Below, piece after piece: positions 8,971-16,324 of a DNA stretch of 64,000 bases. The stretch spans positions 124,001-188,000 of the forward strand of contig NZ_JAFCKS010000004.1 in the NCBI RefSeq assembly GCF_018129995.1. The letters run 5' to 3'. Made by a program: the position numbers and the translations under genes. The notes beneath the pieces are model-generated. The model was not told where the DNA came from. It searched no databases and saw only the letters and a program-made list of their open reading frames with translations. The first letter of the stretch is position 1, and each line of letters opens with the position of its first letter. Source of the DNA: Bradyrhizobium sp. SZCCT0153 (GTDB taxonomy: Bacteria > Pseudomonadota > Alphaproteobacteria > Rhizobiales > Xanthobacteraceae).

Positions 8971-10502
8971 CGGAACGCTTGTTCGAAGGCGCCGATTGGG
9001 ATTTCCACACCTTGCAGCGCATCACCGATGCCTGCGAGGAGGTGGCATTCAAGGATCTCGGGCTCGACGTCTATCCGAACCAGATCGAGGTCATCACCGC
9101 CGAGCAGATGCTGGATGCCTATTCCTCGGTCGGCATGCCCTTGTTCTACAAGCACTGGTCGTTCGGCAAGCAGTTCGCGTACCACGAAGCGTCCTATCGC
9201 AAGGGCCTGATGGGGCTCGCTTATGAGATCGTGATCAACTCCTCGCCCTGCATCTCCTATCTGATGGAGGAGAACACGGCGACGATGCAGACGCTGGTGA
9301 TCGCGCACGCGGCTTTCGGCCACAACCACTTCTTCAAGAACAACTATCTGTTCAAGCAGTGGACCGATGCCGACGGCATCCTGGACTACCTCGATTTCGC
9401 CAAGAACTACGTCATGCAATGCGAGGAGCGCTACGGCCGCACCGAGGTCGAGCGCACGCTGGATGCTGCGCATGCGCTGATGTCGCACGGCATCGACCGC
9501 TATCCCGGCAAGAAGAAGCTCGATTTGCGCGAGGAAGAGAAGCGGGCAGGGCGCCGCCGCCAGCACGAAGAGGAAGTCTTCAACGATCTCTGGCGCACGG
9601 TGCCAAAGGGAGCGTCGAAGACCCGGTCCGCGATCTCGCTCGAACGCCGCCGCAAGCTGCTCGGCCTGCCGCAGGAAAACCTGCTCTATTTCCTTGAAAA
9701 GAGCGCGCCGCGACTGGCGCCATGGCAGCGCGAGCTGCTCCGCATCGTCCGCCACATCGCGCAATATTTCTATCCGCAGAGCCAGACCAAGGTGATGAAC
9801 GAGGGGACGGCGACCTACGTCCACTATCGCATCATGACCAAGCTGCATCAGCAGGGCCGCATCACCGACGGCAATTTCCTCGAATTCCTGGGATCGCACA
9901 CCAATGTGGTGTTCCAGCCCGAATTCGACGATCAGCGCTTCTCAGGCTTCAATCCCTATGCGCTCGGCTTCGCGATGATGCAGGACATCGAGCGCATCGT
10001 CACCAGGCCGGAAGACGAGGACCGCGAATGGTTCCCGGACATCGCCGGCAAGAACGACGTGATGGGCGTGCTGCGCGACGTCTGGGCCAATTATCGCGAC
10101 GAAAGCTTCATCGCGCAGTTCCTGAGCCCGAAGCTGATGCGGCAACTCCGCATGTTCCACCTGCATGACGATCCCGAGGAGCGCGCCGGCATAAGGGTCG
10201 ATGCGATCCACGACGAGCGCGGCTTCCGCCGGGTGCGGCGCGAACTGGCGCGGCAGCACGATGTCGGTTACATCGACGCCAATATCGAGGTGGTCGACGT
10301 CGATCTGTCCGGCGACCGCCGGCTGATCCTGCATCACCATGTCATCAAGGGCGCGCAGCTCAACGAAACCGACGCCAAGCGGGTGCTGCAGCATCTCGCC
10401 GATCTCTGGACCTACGACGTCGCGCTGATCGAGGTCGACGCCAACGACAAGGTCCTGCGCGAATATGTGGTGAGCCCGCGCCCGATTCCGGCGGCGGCTT
10501 GA
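8967..10502 (+). CDS. spoVR: SpoVR family protein
   Basis: 511 residues from ATG 8967, which overlaps the yeaH stop by four bases (ATGA). The open frame runs much further upstream, but that part is a shadow of yeaH; the homologous N-terminus is MTERLFEGADWDF. Typical SpoVR segments are visible: YKHWSFGKQF, the NHFFKNN histidine stretch and MNEGTATYVHY. SpoVR is named from Bacillus spore cortex formation, but its orthologues in Gram-negative bacteria travel with prkA and yeaH and serve stress or stationary-phase roles. Its function here is unknown. Confidence 0.93.
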   Translation: MTERLFEGADWDFHTLQRITDACEEVAFKDLGLDVYPNQIEVITAEQMLDAYSSVGMPLFYKHWSFGKQFAYHEASYRKGLMGLAYEIVINSSPCISYLMEENTATMQTLVIAHAAFGHNHFFKNNYLFKQWTDADGILDYLDFAKNYVMQCEERYGRTEVERTLDAAHALMSHGIDRYPGKKKLDLREEEKRAGRRRQHEEEVFNDLWRTVPKGASKTRSAISLERRRKLLGLPQENLLYFLEKSAPRLAPWQRELLRIVRHIAQYFYPQSQTKVMNEGTATYVHYRIMTKLHQQGRITDGNFLEFLGSHTNVVFQPEFDDQRFSGFNPYALGFAMMQDIERIVTRPEDEDREWFPDIAGKNDVMGVLRDVWANYRDESFIAQFLSPKLMRQLRMFHLHDDPEERAGIRVDAIHDERGFRRVRRELARQHDVGYIDANIEVVDVDLSGDRRLILHHHVIKGAQLNETDAKRVLQHLADLWTYDVALIEVDANDKVLREYVVSPRPIPAAA

Positions 10503-10511
10503 CGCCGCCGT

Positions 10512-10955
10512 CTATGCCGAACGTTTGGCCGGCTTCTTCCTGGCCTTGGACCTGTTCAAGTCCACGGCCGCGCGGATCAGTGCCTTCAGCGCCGTCTCGT
10601 TGATCTTCTCGCCCTCGCGAAAATCGATCGCGCGCCGCACATTGCCCTCGAGGCTGGAATTGAACAGGCCGGTCGGATCGTCCAGCGCCGCGCCCCTGGC
10701 AAACGTCATCTTCACCACCGCCTTGTAGGTCTCGCCGGTGCAGATGATGCCGTCGTGCTCCCACACGGGAACGCCGCGCCATTTCCATTCCTCCACGACC
10801 TCGGGATCGGCCTGCTTGATCAGGCCGCGGATCTTCCCCAGCATTTCGCCGCGCCAGTCGCCGAGCTCCTTGATCCTGCCGTCGATCAATTTGGAGGGTG
10901 AGGCTGCCTTTGCTTCCGTCGGACCACTCCTGGTCGCGGTCACGGCTTTCTTCAT
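10512..10955 (-). CDS. DUF1801-family protein
   Basis: 147 residues from the ATG at 10955 (MKKAVTATRSG), preceded by GAGGCGAGATC; a longer in-frame ORF upstream is an overlap shadow. It carries the DUF1801 (YdhG-like) pattern: an IDGRIKELGDWRGEML helix region, WKWRGVPVWEHDGIICTGETYK, and a Lys/Arg-rich tail. Function is unknown. It is the last gene of the ArsR-AHSA1-membrane protein-DUF1801 run and overlaps the preceding gene by four bases, so it is translationally coupled. Proteins of this family often accompany AHSA1/ArsR pairs. Confidence 0.8.
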   Translation of the reverse strand: MKKAVTATRSGPTEAKAASPSKLIDGRIKELGDWRGEMLGKIRGLIKQADPEVVEEWKWRGVPVWEHDGIICTGETYKAVVKMTFARGAALDDPTGLFNSSLEGNVRRAIDFREGEKINETALKALIRAAVDLNRSKARKKPAKRSA

Positions 10956-11176
10956 GATCTCGCCTCGCTTCGCACAGCGTCGCTGCGGCCGAGATAGGGC
11001 AGTGCGAACAGATACAGCCCGGTCGCGAGCAGCGGGATCAGCGGGACCAGCGCCATCAGGCCGATCCACACGGCCTGGAGCTGCATGATCATGGCGACGA
11101 TGTTCGCGATGACGGCGATCGTGAAAGCCATCGACAGCCAGCGATGAATCTGTCGAATCCACATGTTCGTGCTCAA
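10952..11176 (-). CDS. Small two-helix membrane protein
   Basis: 74 residues. The start is TTG at 11176, decided by a near-perfect Shine-Dalgarno AAGGAGGT five bases upstream; the next ATG (11164) would leave a 17-base spacing. Two hydrophobic stretches fill residues 12-35 and 38-61, leaving a short charged tail (GRSDAVRSEARS). It lies between the AHSA1 gene and the DUF1801 gene, overlapping the latter. It is not recognised as a named family; the operon suggests an accessory role in the same response. Confidence 0.72.
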   Translation of the reverse strand: MSTNMWIRQIHRWLSMAFTIAVIANIVAMIMQLQAVWIGLMALVPLIPLLATGLYLFALPYLGRSDAVRSEARS

Positions 11177-11218
11177 TGAGACCTCCTTGGCAAATGATCG
11201 GAACGGACGCCGGCCGAG

Positions 11219-11650
11219 CTACTCAGCCCGTGCCAGCACCTCGTCCAGCTTGGCGAAAAACTGCTTCCAGCCGGCATGCGCGCCGCCAAAAGCCTGCTTC
11301 TGCGTCGGGCTGAAGCCGGCTTGCTCGACACGCAGGTGCGTGCCCGCACCCGTCGGCGTCAGCGTGAAGGTCACGACGCTCTTGAGATCGAACGCTGCGT
11401 CCTCATGCGCAAAATTCCAGGTGTAGGCGAGGGTGCGCTGAGGCTCGATGGCAAGCACCTCGCAGTCCAGCACGCCGCCCCACTCGCCGCGCAGGTTGAA
11501 GCGATGGCCGACGGTCGGCTTGAAGTCATTCTTCATCAGCCATTCCTCGATCAGATGCGGCTGCGTCAGCGCGCGCCAGATCCGCTCTGCGGGAAAGGCA
11601 AATTCGCGCTCGATGACGACGGAACGTGTCTCGGTTGCAGCTTCGGTCAT
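11219..11650 (-). CDS. SRPBCC/AHSA1 domain protein
   Basis: A 143-residue START/SRPBCC-fold protein of the AHSA1 type: EREFAFPAERIWRALTQP at the N-terminus, then EWLMKNDFKPTVGHRFNLRG and a long C-terminal helix with GWKQFFAKLDEVL. These helix-grip domains bind hydrophobic ligands. The bacterial versions are typically paired with a SdpR/ArsR-like repressor. The ATG overlaps the regulator's stop (ATGA), so the pair is translationally coupled. The ligand is unknown. Confidence 0.88.
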   Translation of the reverse strand: MTEAATETRSVVIEREFAFPAERIWRALTQPHLIEEWLMKNDFKPTVGHRFNLRGEWGGVLDCEVLAIEPQRTLAYTWNFAHEDAAFDLKSVVTFTLTPTGAGTHLRVEQAGFSPTQKQAFGGAHAGWKQFFAKLDEVLARAE

Positions 11651-11979
11651 TGGTCCATCCTCTTCAGGAGATCGTCGAGTGCGTCGAGCCGGTTCTGCCA
11701 GAAGCCGGCCATCTGGCTGGTCCAGTCGACCAGCGGATTGAGCGCACCGGGCTGCGCGCTGTAATGCGTCTGGCGTCCTTCATGCCGGTCGCGCACGAGG
11801 CCAGCCTGCTTCAGCGCGCCGAGATGTTTCGAGACCGCCGGCTGGGAAACGCCCGATCGCAGCGTCAGTGCCCCGACGGTCTGCTCGCCCTCGCGGCAAA
11901 GCCGTTCGAAGATCGCTCGCCGCGTCGGATCGGCGAGCGTTCTGAAAAGAAGGTCGGGTGCGGCGGACATAAGATCCAT
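11647..11979 (-). CDS. ArsR-family winged-helix repressor
   Basis: About 110 residues with a compact ArsR winged helix: LADPTRRAIFERLCREGE, then the recognition region SGVSQPAVSKHLGALKQAGLV and the wing DRHEGRQTHYSA. It lacks the Cys pairs of metal-sensing ArsR proteins and resembles the SdpR-like regulators that sit with AHSA1 proteins. ATG 11979 or 11970 are both possible; neither has a ribosome-binding site. The first lies inside a palindrome, suggesting a leaderless or short-leader transcript and autoregulation. Confidence 0.88.
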   Translation of the reverse strand: MDLMSAAPDLLFRTLADPTRRAIFERLCREGEQTVGALTLRSGVSQPAVSKHLGALKQAGLVRDRHEGRQTHYSAQPGALNPLVDWTSQMAGFWQNRLDALDDLLKRMDQ

Positions 11980-11997
11980 AACCAGAAAGTTATGGAT
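11974..11997. promoter_or_regulatory. Palindrome 1 at ArsR start, likely operator
   Basis: ATCCATAAC-cagaaa-GTTATGGAT, perfect 9-base arms with a 6-base centre. It covers the first codon of the ArsR-family gene if that starts at 11979. Its core CATAAC/GTTATG recurs in a second palindrome 20 bases upstream. A dimeric repressor site is the simplest reading. Confidence 0.6.
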
Positions 11998-12002
11998 TTA
12001 CT

Positions 12003-12020
12003 CATAACCGTAGGGTTATG
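12003..12020. promoter_or_regulatory. Palindrome 2 upstream of ArsR gene, likely operator
   Basis: CATAACC-gtag-GGTTATG, perfect 7-base arms with a 4-base centre. It shares the CATAAC/GTTATG half-sites with the palindrome at 11974-11997. Two similar sites suggest cooperative binding across the promoter. Confidence 0.55.
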
Positions 12021-12072
12021 GGTGTGTCAAGCCCGATGGGGGATGTGGACTCGTTGGCGCAACGCGCACTAC

Positions 12073-12158
12073 CGTCATTGCGAGGAGCCCTTGCGACGAA
12101 GCAATCCAGTCTGTCTCCGCGGACGGACTGGATTGCTTCGCTACGCTCGCAACGACGG
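12073..12158. repeat. Bradyrhizobium-type palindromic repeat, copy 1
   Basis: A long imperfect palindrome: 'cgtcattgcgag' and 'aagcaatccag' on the left, 'ctggattgcttcg' and 'cgcaacgacgg' on the right. The same unit recurs at 29107, 30421, 30927, 31086, 32721 and, diverged, at 34849. It lies between the ArsR operon promoter and the end of the DsrE gene. Confidence 0.85.
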
Positions 12159-12173
12159 AGGAGGTGGCGGCGC

Positions 12174-12623
12174 CTACGGCCGCAGATAGAGGTAGCCCTG
12201 CGATTGAAGCTCGGCGAGGCGGACCACGCCGCCTTTCTCCGCGCTGACGAAGCCCGGCAGCAGATCCGTCAGCGTGATGTTCTGCGCCTTCATCGTGTTG
12301 CCGCAGGCGGCGAGTTCGACGCCGTCCTTGGAGAAATCGCCGACGCGCTTGCTGACGTCGGGGTTGGCCTGCGCCGCGTGAAACGCCTTCAGCGCCGGCC
12401 CATGGATGACCAGCGCGATCGTGACGTGATCCGGGCCGCCGACACCGTCGATGTGGTTCTGGATGTTGCCGAGCACGAAATTGACCTTCTCGGCGTCACT
12501 GAGATGGTAGACCACCTTGAGCTTGTTGCCCGGGCCCGCGTCCGTCGCGGCCTTGGCGCTGGAGGCGCCAAGCGCGACGCCCAACGCCGAGACGGCGCTC
12601 CACAAGATGTTCCGGCGGTTCAT
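12174..12623 (-). CDS. Exported DsrE-family protein
   Basis: 149 residues from the ATG at 12623 (GGGAGATCGCC upstream); an earlier in-frame ATG at 12662 would bury the export signal. The N-terminus MNRRNILWSAVSALGVAL...SAKAA has a twin-arginine and a hydrophobic core, so Tat or Sec export is likely. The mature part has the DsrE/DsrF fold pattern: KVVYHLSDAEKVNFVLGNIQNHI, then VIHGPALKAF and one Cys in VELAACGNTMKAQ. Family members bind or transfer sulfur; no partners are encoded nearby, so the role is open. Confidence 0.8.
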   Translation of the reverse strand: MNRRNILWSAVSALGVALGASSAKAATDAGPGNKLKVVYHLSDAEKVNFVLGNIQNHIDGVGGPDHVTIALVIHGPALKAFHAAQANPDVSKRVGDFSKDGVELAACGNTMKAQNITLTDLLPGFVSAEKGGVVRLAELQSQGYLYLRP

Positions 12624-12663
12624 GGCGATCTCCCTCGGCTGACCTGAATTTGCCGGAGACATA

Positions 12664-13284
12664 TCATTTGTGACGGAGGGCGGCGAGTTCCTTGCGGTCG
12701 GTCACGAGCGAGGCGCACTCCGCGGTGTCGGTGCGGTCGAGGCGGAAAATGCCGTCGTCGGCGCCGGCGACCAGCGACTGCTCGGCATCGTCATCCGGCT
12801 TGTTGTTCTGCCAGACCCTGACCCGTGCCAGCCGCACGATTGCCGATTTGTCGTCCTTCGACAGCGCCACGCCGATGCCGCCGCCTTCGCAGTCGACGCC
12901 GCAGCCGAGGCGGATCTCGGTGCCGTCCTTGGTGAACACGGCGTGGTTACAGGAGCCGCTGGAGTCGAAATCGCCCGAGCGATGGCGATATCTGAAGCCG
13001 AGGCGGAAGGAGTTGTGGAGCTGCTTGTCTTCCTGGTCGGCCTCCGCGGAGATCAGCAGCTTCATGGCGGCGACCTTCTGCTTCGGATGCCGCGCCAGAT
13101 GCCCGGCATCGTAGCGGCGCACGAAGCAGGCGTAGGCCTTGCTGCCGGGCGTGCCCGCATACATGCGCGCGTTGAAGGTCTCGGCCTCGGCCTTGGTGGC
13201 TTCGCGGATGTCGTCGGCCTCATCGGCCCGGGCAGCGCCGACGTAGGCGGCAAGAGCAAGCGGAAGGACGAGGGCAAGCTTCAT
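12664..13284 (-). CDS. Secreted hypothetical protein
   Basis: 206 residues with a clear signal peptide (MKLALVLPLALAAYVGAARA, cleavage expected before DEADDI). The mature part has six cysteines, which may form disulfides, including CGVDCEGGG. I do not recognise the family. It is upstream of the DsrE gene on the same strand with a 40-base gap, so the two may be co-transcribed. A GC-rich hairpin lies in its leader at 13315-13332. Confidence 0.72.
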   Translation of the reverse strand: MKLALVLPLALAAYVGAARADEADDIREATKAEAETFNARMYAGTPGSKAYACFVRRYDAGHLARHPKQKVAAMKLLISAEADQEDKQLHNSFRLGFRYRHRSGDFDSSGSCNHAVFTKDGTEIRLGCGVDCEGGGIGVALSKDDKSAIVRLARVRVWQNNKPDDDAEQSLVAGADDGIFRLDRTDTAECASLVTDRKELAALRHK

Positions 13285-13314
13285 GATCGCACCGGATGCG
13301 TGAGCCGTCGGCGG

Positions 13315-13332
13315 CCCGCCTGGTGAGGCGGG
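13315..13332. repeat. GC-rich hairpin in 5' leader
   Basis: CCCGCCT-ggtg-AGGCGGG, perfect 7-base arms. It lies 30 bases upstream of the 206-residue secreted-protein gene. No T-run follows on either strand, so it is not a standard terminator; it might affect translation. Confidence 0.35.
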
Positions 13333-13480
13333 GCCGGTTGGCGGTTAGTCGCAGGCGGAGCGGCCCGCGTTCAAGTGCTTCCGCCTCACCCTGCTGCGGG
13401 GAGCCTCGCGCAAGGTTCCAGCCCTAGAAGGAGGGCGTTGATATTCCCCTGGTTGTTGCAGATGGCTGGTGGCGGTCACG

Positions 13481-14059
13481 ATGTCCGTAAGTCAGAACTT
13501 GCCCAACCTTGCGATCGGCTATTCCCTGGCGCGGCTGCTCGGGCTCCTCGGAGCCAGCCTGTTGCTGACGCTGCTGTGTGCCGCACTCGCATTCAACTGG
13601 CACGACGCCAAGAACATCACCGCGTTCCAGATCGCGATCTGCTATTTCGGCGTCGCGTTGTTCGGCCTGGCCACCTGCAAGATGCTCCGGACGCTGATCT
13701 CCTCGCGGGAGCCGGTCGTCTTCGTCACCCGTGTCGGCATTCGCGATATCAGGATCGCCGATGACACCATCTCCTGGCGTTCGGTGCGGGACATGTCGAT
13801 GTGGCGATACCGCAGCCAGAAGATCGTTGTGCTCCAGCTCGATCCTCTTCTCGCCGACCGGTTCGCCGGGAGCTTTCTGAAGCGCGTCTTGTCGCTGATG
13901 AACAAGCCGATCGGCGCGGACGGCGTGCTCGTCAATGCAGGCGGCCTGACCATGGACGGCGAAGCGCTATTCGAAACCTGCCGGCAATACTGGACGGCCG
14001 GCCGGTTGGCATATTCGGGCCGCTCCGCAACCGAGCCCGAACCCGAGCCGGTCCATTAA
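13481..14059 (+). CDS. STM3941-like membrane protein of unknown function (copy 2)
   Basis: About 192 residues from the ATG at 13481; a GTG at 13469 in frame is possible. Two membrane segments (LLGASLLLTLLCAALAF and ICYFGVALFGLATC) are followed by VTRVGIRDIRIADDTISWRSV, matching the protein at 4803-5432 in layout and motif. The C-terminus is charged and Pro-rich (EPEPEPVH). Family members are uncharacterised. It is a single gene between divergent and co-directional neighbours. Confidence 0.7.
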   Translation: MSVSQNLPNLAIGYSLARLLGLLGASLLLTLLCAALAFNWHDAKNITAFQIAICYFGVALFGLATCKMLRTLISSREPVVFVTRVGIRDIRIADDTISWRSVRDMSMWRYRSQKIVVLQLDPLLADRFAGSFLKRVLSLMNKPIGADGVLVNAGGLTMDGEALFETCRQYWTAGRLAYSGRSATEPEPEPVH

Positions 14060-14309
14060 AGCGCGATGCGCCGAGTCCGGGCACAGCGTGCCCGCTTCCA
14101 GCGAGCTGTGATCGAGGCTCCGTGCGTTGCCTTAGTCGCAGGCCGGGCCAGGAAGGTTCACGCAATGCAAGCCCTCGGTTCGCTGGAACTCGATGTCGGC
14201 TGATCCTTCGACATTGTCCCGATTCGTCAGTGTGATAGCCTTCACAGACGAATGCCTCTCGAAGTCGTAGGGTGCGGCTGCCTCTTGCAAGTTTGTGGAG
14301 TGCCCCGCA

Positions 14310-15860
14310 ATGGGCGAAATTCGCAACTTCAGATCCGGAAGCCACGATGACCCGCCGCCAAACGGCAGGATGTCTCGTCGTCTCGCCGCGATTATTGTCG
14401 GAGACATTGCTTCCTACAGTCGCTTGATGCAGGCCGACGAGGAAGGCACGCATGTTCGCGTCAAGCGGATCGAGCGGGACCTCATCGAGCCCAGTATCGT
14501 CGAGCATCACGGCAGCCTGGTGAAGACGACGGGGGACGGCTTCATCGCTATTTTCGACAGTCCGGTTGAGGCCGTCCGCTGCAGTATCGTCATCCAGCAA
14601 AATCTCATTGGCCGCAACGCCTCGCTGGCGAAGGAGTCCCGGATCGAATACCGGATTGGAGTCAATCTCGGTGACGTCATCGTGGAGCCGGACGACGTCT
14701 ATGGCGATGGCGTCAACATCGCCACGCGGATCGAGGGCATCGCCGAGCCCGGTCAGGTCTATATCTCGGGCGCGATCTACGAGCAGATCAAGCACAAGGT
14801 GGTGTGCGGTTACGAAGCGCTTGGCGACCGCAAGGTGAAGAACATCACCGATCCCGTGCGCATCTACCGTGTGCTGCCGGATGCGGATGCCGTCGGCAGG
14901 ACGCGCGGTCGGCGCGAGAATGTGCTGATATTCCTGCTGGGACTGACACTGCTTGTTATTGCGAGCGGCGTACTTTGGTATCTGCTCATGCAGTCACACA
15001 GCCCCGGCGAGCAGGCTGCGGCTCCCCCGCTGCCGGTTCCGGCAGCATCCCCGACGTCGCAATCCGCTCAAGCCGAACCCGGTTCTTCGACCCAGACGCC
15101 GCAGGCAGCACCTGCGGCTTCTCCCTCGACCGCAGCAGCGCCCGCAACCTCGCCATCGCCAGTTCCGACGCAATCCGCGATGTCGGTCCAGGAGCCGGAA
15201 ATGGTTGCGATCCGCGGCGGCAGTTTCGCGATGGGCAGCAACGATGACCCGACGGAAAGACCCGTCCACCAGGTCGCGATCAAGCCGTTCGCGATCGGCA
15301 AATACCCGGTGACGGTGCAGCAGTGGAACGAATGCGCAGCCGCAAAGGCGTGCGCCTTCACTGCCGTCGGCAAGGACGATGCGCCGATCACCAATGCGAG
15401 TTGGACCGACGCACAGCAATATGCTGCGTTCCTCGCGCAGGCGACCAAGAAGTCGTACCGGCTCCCAAGCGAAGCCGAATGGGAATATGCGGCGCGGGGC
15501 GGAACGCAGACCAAATACTGGTGGGGCGACAAGCTCCAGCCGGGCATGGCCGGGTGCAAGGATTGCGGCGACGCCGCGGCCGAGCAGCCGGCGAAAGTCG
15601 GCAGCTTCAAGCCCAATCCATTCGGGCTCTACGATATGGGCGGCGGCGTCGACCAATGGGTCGAGGATTGCTGGCACAAGACCTATCAGGGCGCGCCCAA
15701 TGACGGCTCGGCATGGAGTGGGGGGGACTGCAGCTCGCACGTCCTGCGCTCGGGCTCCTGGAAGAACGACTCGCGATACGTGCGACCGTCCAACCGCGAT
15801 GGTTACGATACCAATGTTCGTTACCCGACGCATGGATTCCGCGTCGCTCTCAGTCCCTAG
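14310..15860 (+). CDS. Class III adenylate/guanylate cyclase fused to a periplasmic SUMF1 domain
   Basis: 516 residues from the ATG at 14310 (a GTG at 14295 is in frame). Residues about 20-185 form a class III cyclase catalytic domain with both metal aspartates (VGDIASYSRLM and TTGDGF) and YGDGVNIATRIE with the transition-state Asn/Arg, so activity is likely. One membrane helix (VLIFLLGLTLLVIASGVLWY) follows, then a roughly 70-residue Ala/Pro/Ser linker. The C-terminal SUMF1-like domain (MVAIRGGSFAMGSND ... LPSEAEWEYAARGG ... HGFRVALS) lacks the FGE active-site cysteines and should be a binding domain. It is followed 17 bases later by a DUF4399 gene. Confidence 0.88.
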   Translation: MGEIRNFRSGSHDDPPPNGRMSRRLAAIIVGDIASYSRLMQADEEGTHVRVKRIERDLIEPSIVEHHGSLVKTTGDGFIAIFDSPVEAVRCSIVIQQNLIGRNASLAKESRIEYRIGVNLGDVIVEPDDVYGDGVNIATRIEGIAEPGQVYISGAIYEQIKHKVVCGYEALGDRKVKNITDPVRIYRVLPDADAVGRTRGRRENVLIFLLGLTLLVIASGVLWYLLMQSHSPGEQAAAPPLPVPAASPTSQSAQAEPGSSTQTPQAAPAASPSTAAAPATSPSPVPTQSAMSVQEPEMVAIRGGSFAMGSNDDPTERPVHQVAIKPFAIGKYPVTVQQWNECAAAKACAFTAVGKDDAPITNASWTDAQQYAAFLAQATKKSYRLPSEAEWEYAARGGTQTKYWWGDKLQPGMAGCKDCGDAAAEQPAKVGSFKPNPFGLYDMGGGVDQWVEDCWHKTYQGAPNDGSAWSGGDCSSHVLRSGSWKNDSRYVRPSNRDGYDTNVRYPTHGFRVALSP

Positions 15861-15877
15861 GTGCTGGAGTAAATCTG

Positions 15878-16324
15878 ATGCAAATCCTTCGCTGCGTTGT
15901 GCTGTCGGCTGCGCTCGCATTGATTCCAGGCATCGCCTGTTCGCAGGGCAAGACCGCTCCCAAGGACGCAAAGCTCTATTTCATCACCCCGTATGACGGG
16001 CAGAAGGTGCGCGGCGGATTCCTGGTTCGGTTCGGCCTGCGCAACATGGGCGTGACGCATGCCGGCGACGACTACCAGAACGCCGGCCATCATCATTTGC
16101 TGGTCGACGTCAGCGAACCCCTCGATCCGAAGGAGCCGATCCTGCAGGACAAGTCGCATCTGCATTTCGGGGCAGGGCAAACCGAAACATTTCTCGAGCT
16201 TCCGCCCGGGACCCATACCCTTCAGCTGGTGCTGGGCGACGCGAAACACTATCCGTTCGAGCCGCCTGTCGTGTCGGACAAGATCACCGTGCGAGTCAGG
16301 CCGCCGCTTCAGCGCGGCAAATGA
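15878..16324 (+). CDS. Secreted DUF4399 protein
   Basis: 148 residues with a signal peptide (MQILRCVVLSAALALIPGIACS). The mature part matches DUF4399: LYFITPYDGQKV, VRFGLRNMGV, a histidine-rich NAGHHHLLVD, and a C-terminal HTLQLVLGDAKHYPFEPPVVS. GGAG lies about ten bases before the ATG. It is 17 bases downstream of the cyclase-SUMF1 gene, so both are probably one operon and both products work in the periplasm. The stop codon directly abuts the stop of the convergent korB gene. Confidence 0.85.
   Translation: MQILRCVVLSAALALIPGIACSQGKTAPKDAKLYFITPYDGQKVRGGFLVRFGLRNMGVTHAGDDYQNAGHHHLLVDVSEPLDPKEPILQDKSHLHFGAGQTETFLELPPGTHTLQLVLGDAKHYPFEPPVVSDKITVRVRPPLQRGK

Noticed and set aside
12018..12647. 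209-residue ORF through repeat copy 1 and the DsrE gene
   Set aside because: It reads the palindromic repeat and the antisense of DsrE; no protein-like pattern.
13375..13764. Plus-strand ORF before the second STM3941-like gene
   Set aside because: It overlaps that gene out of frame and has no domain or convincing ribosome-binding site.
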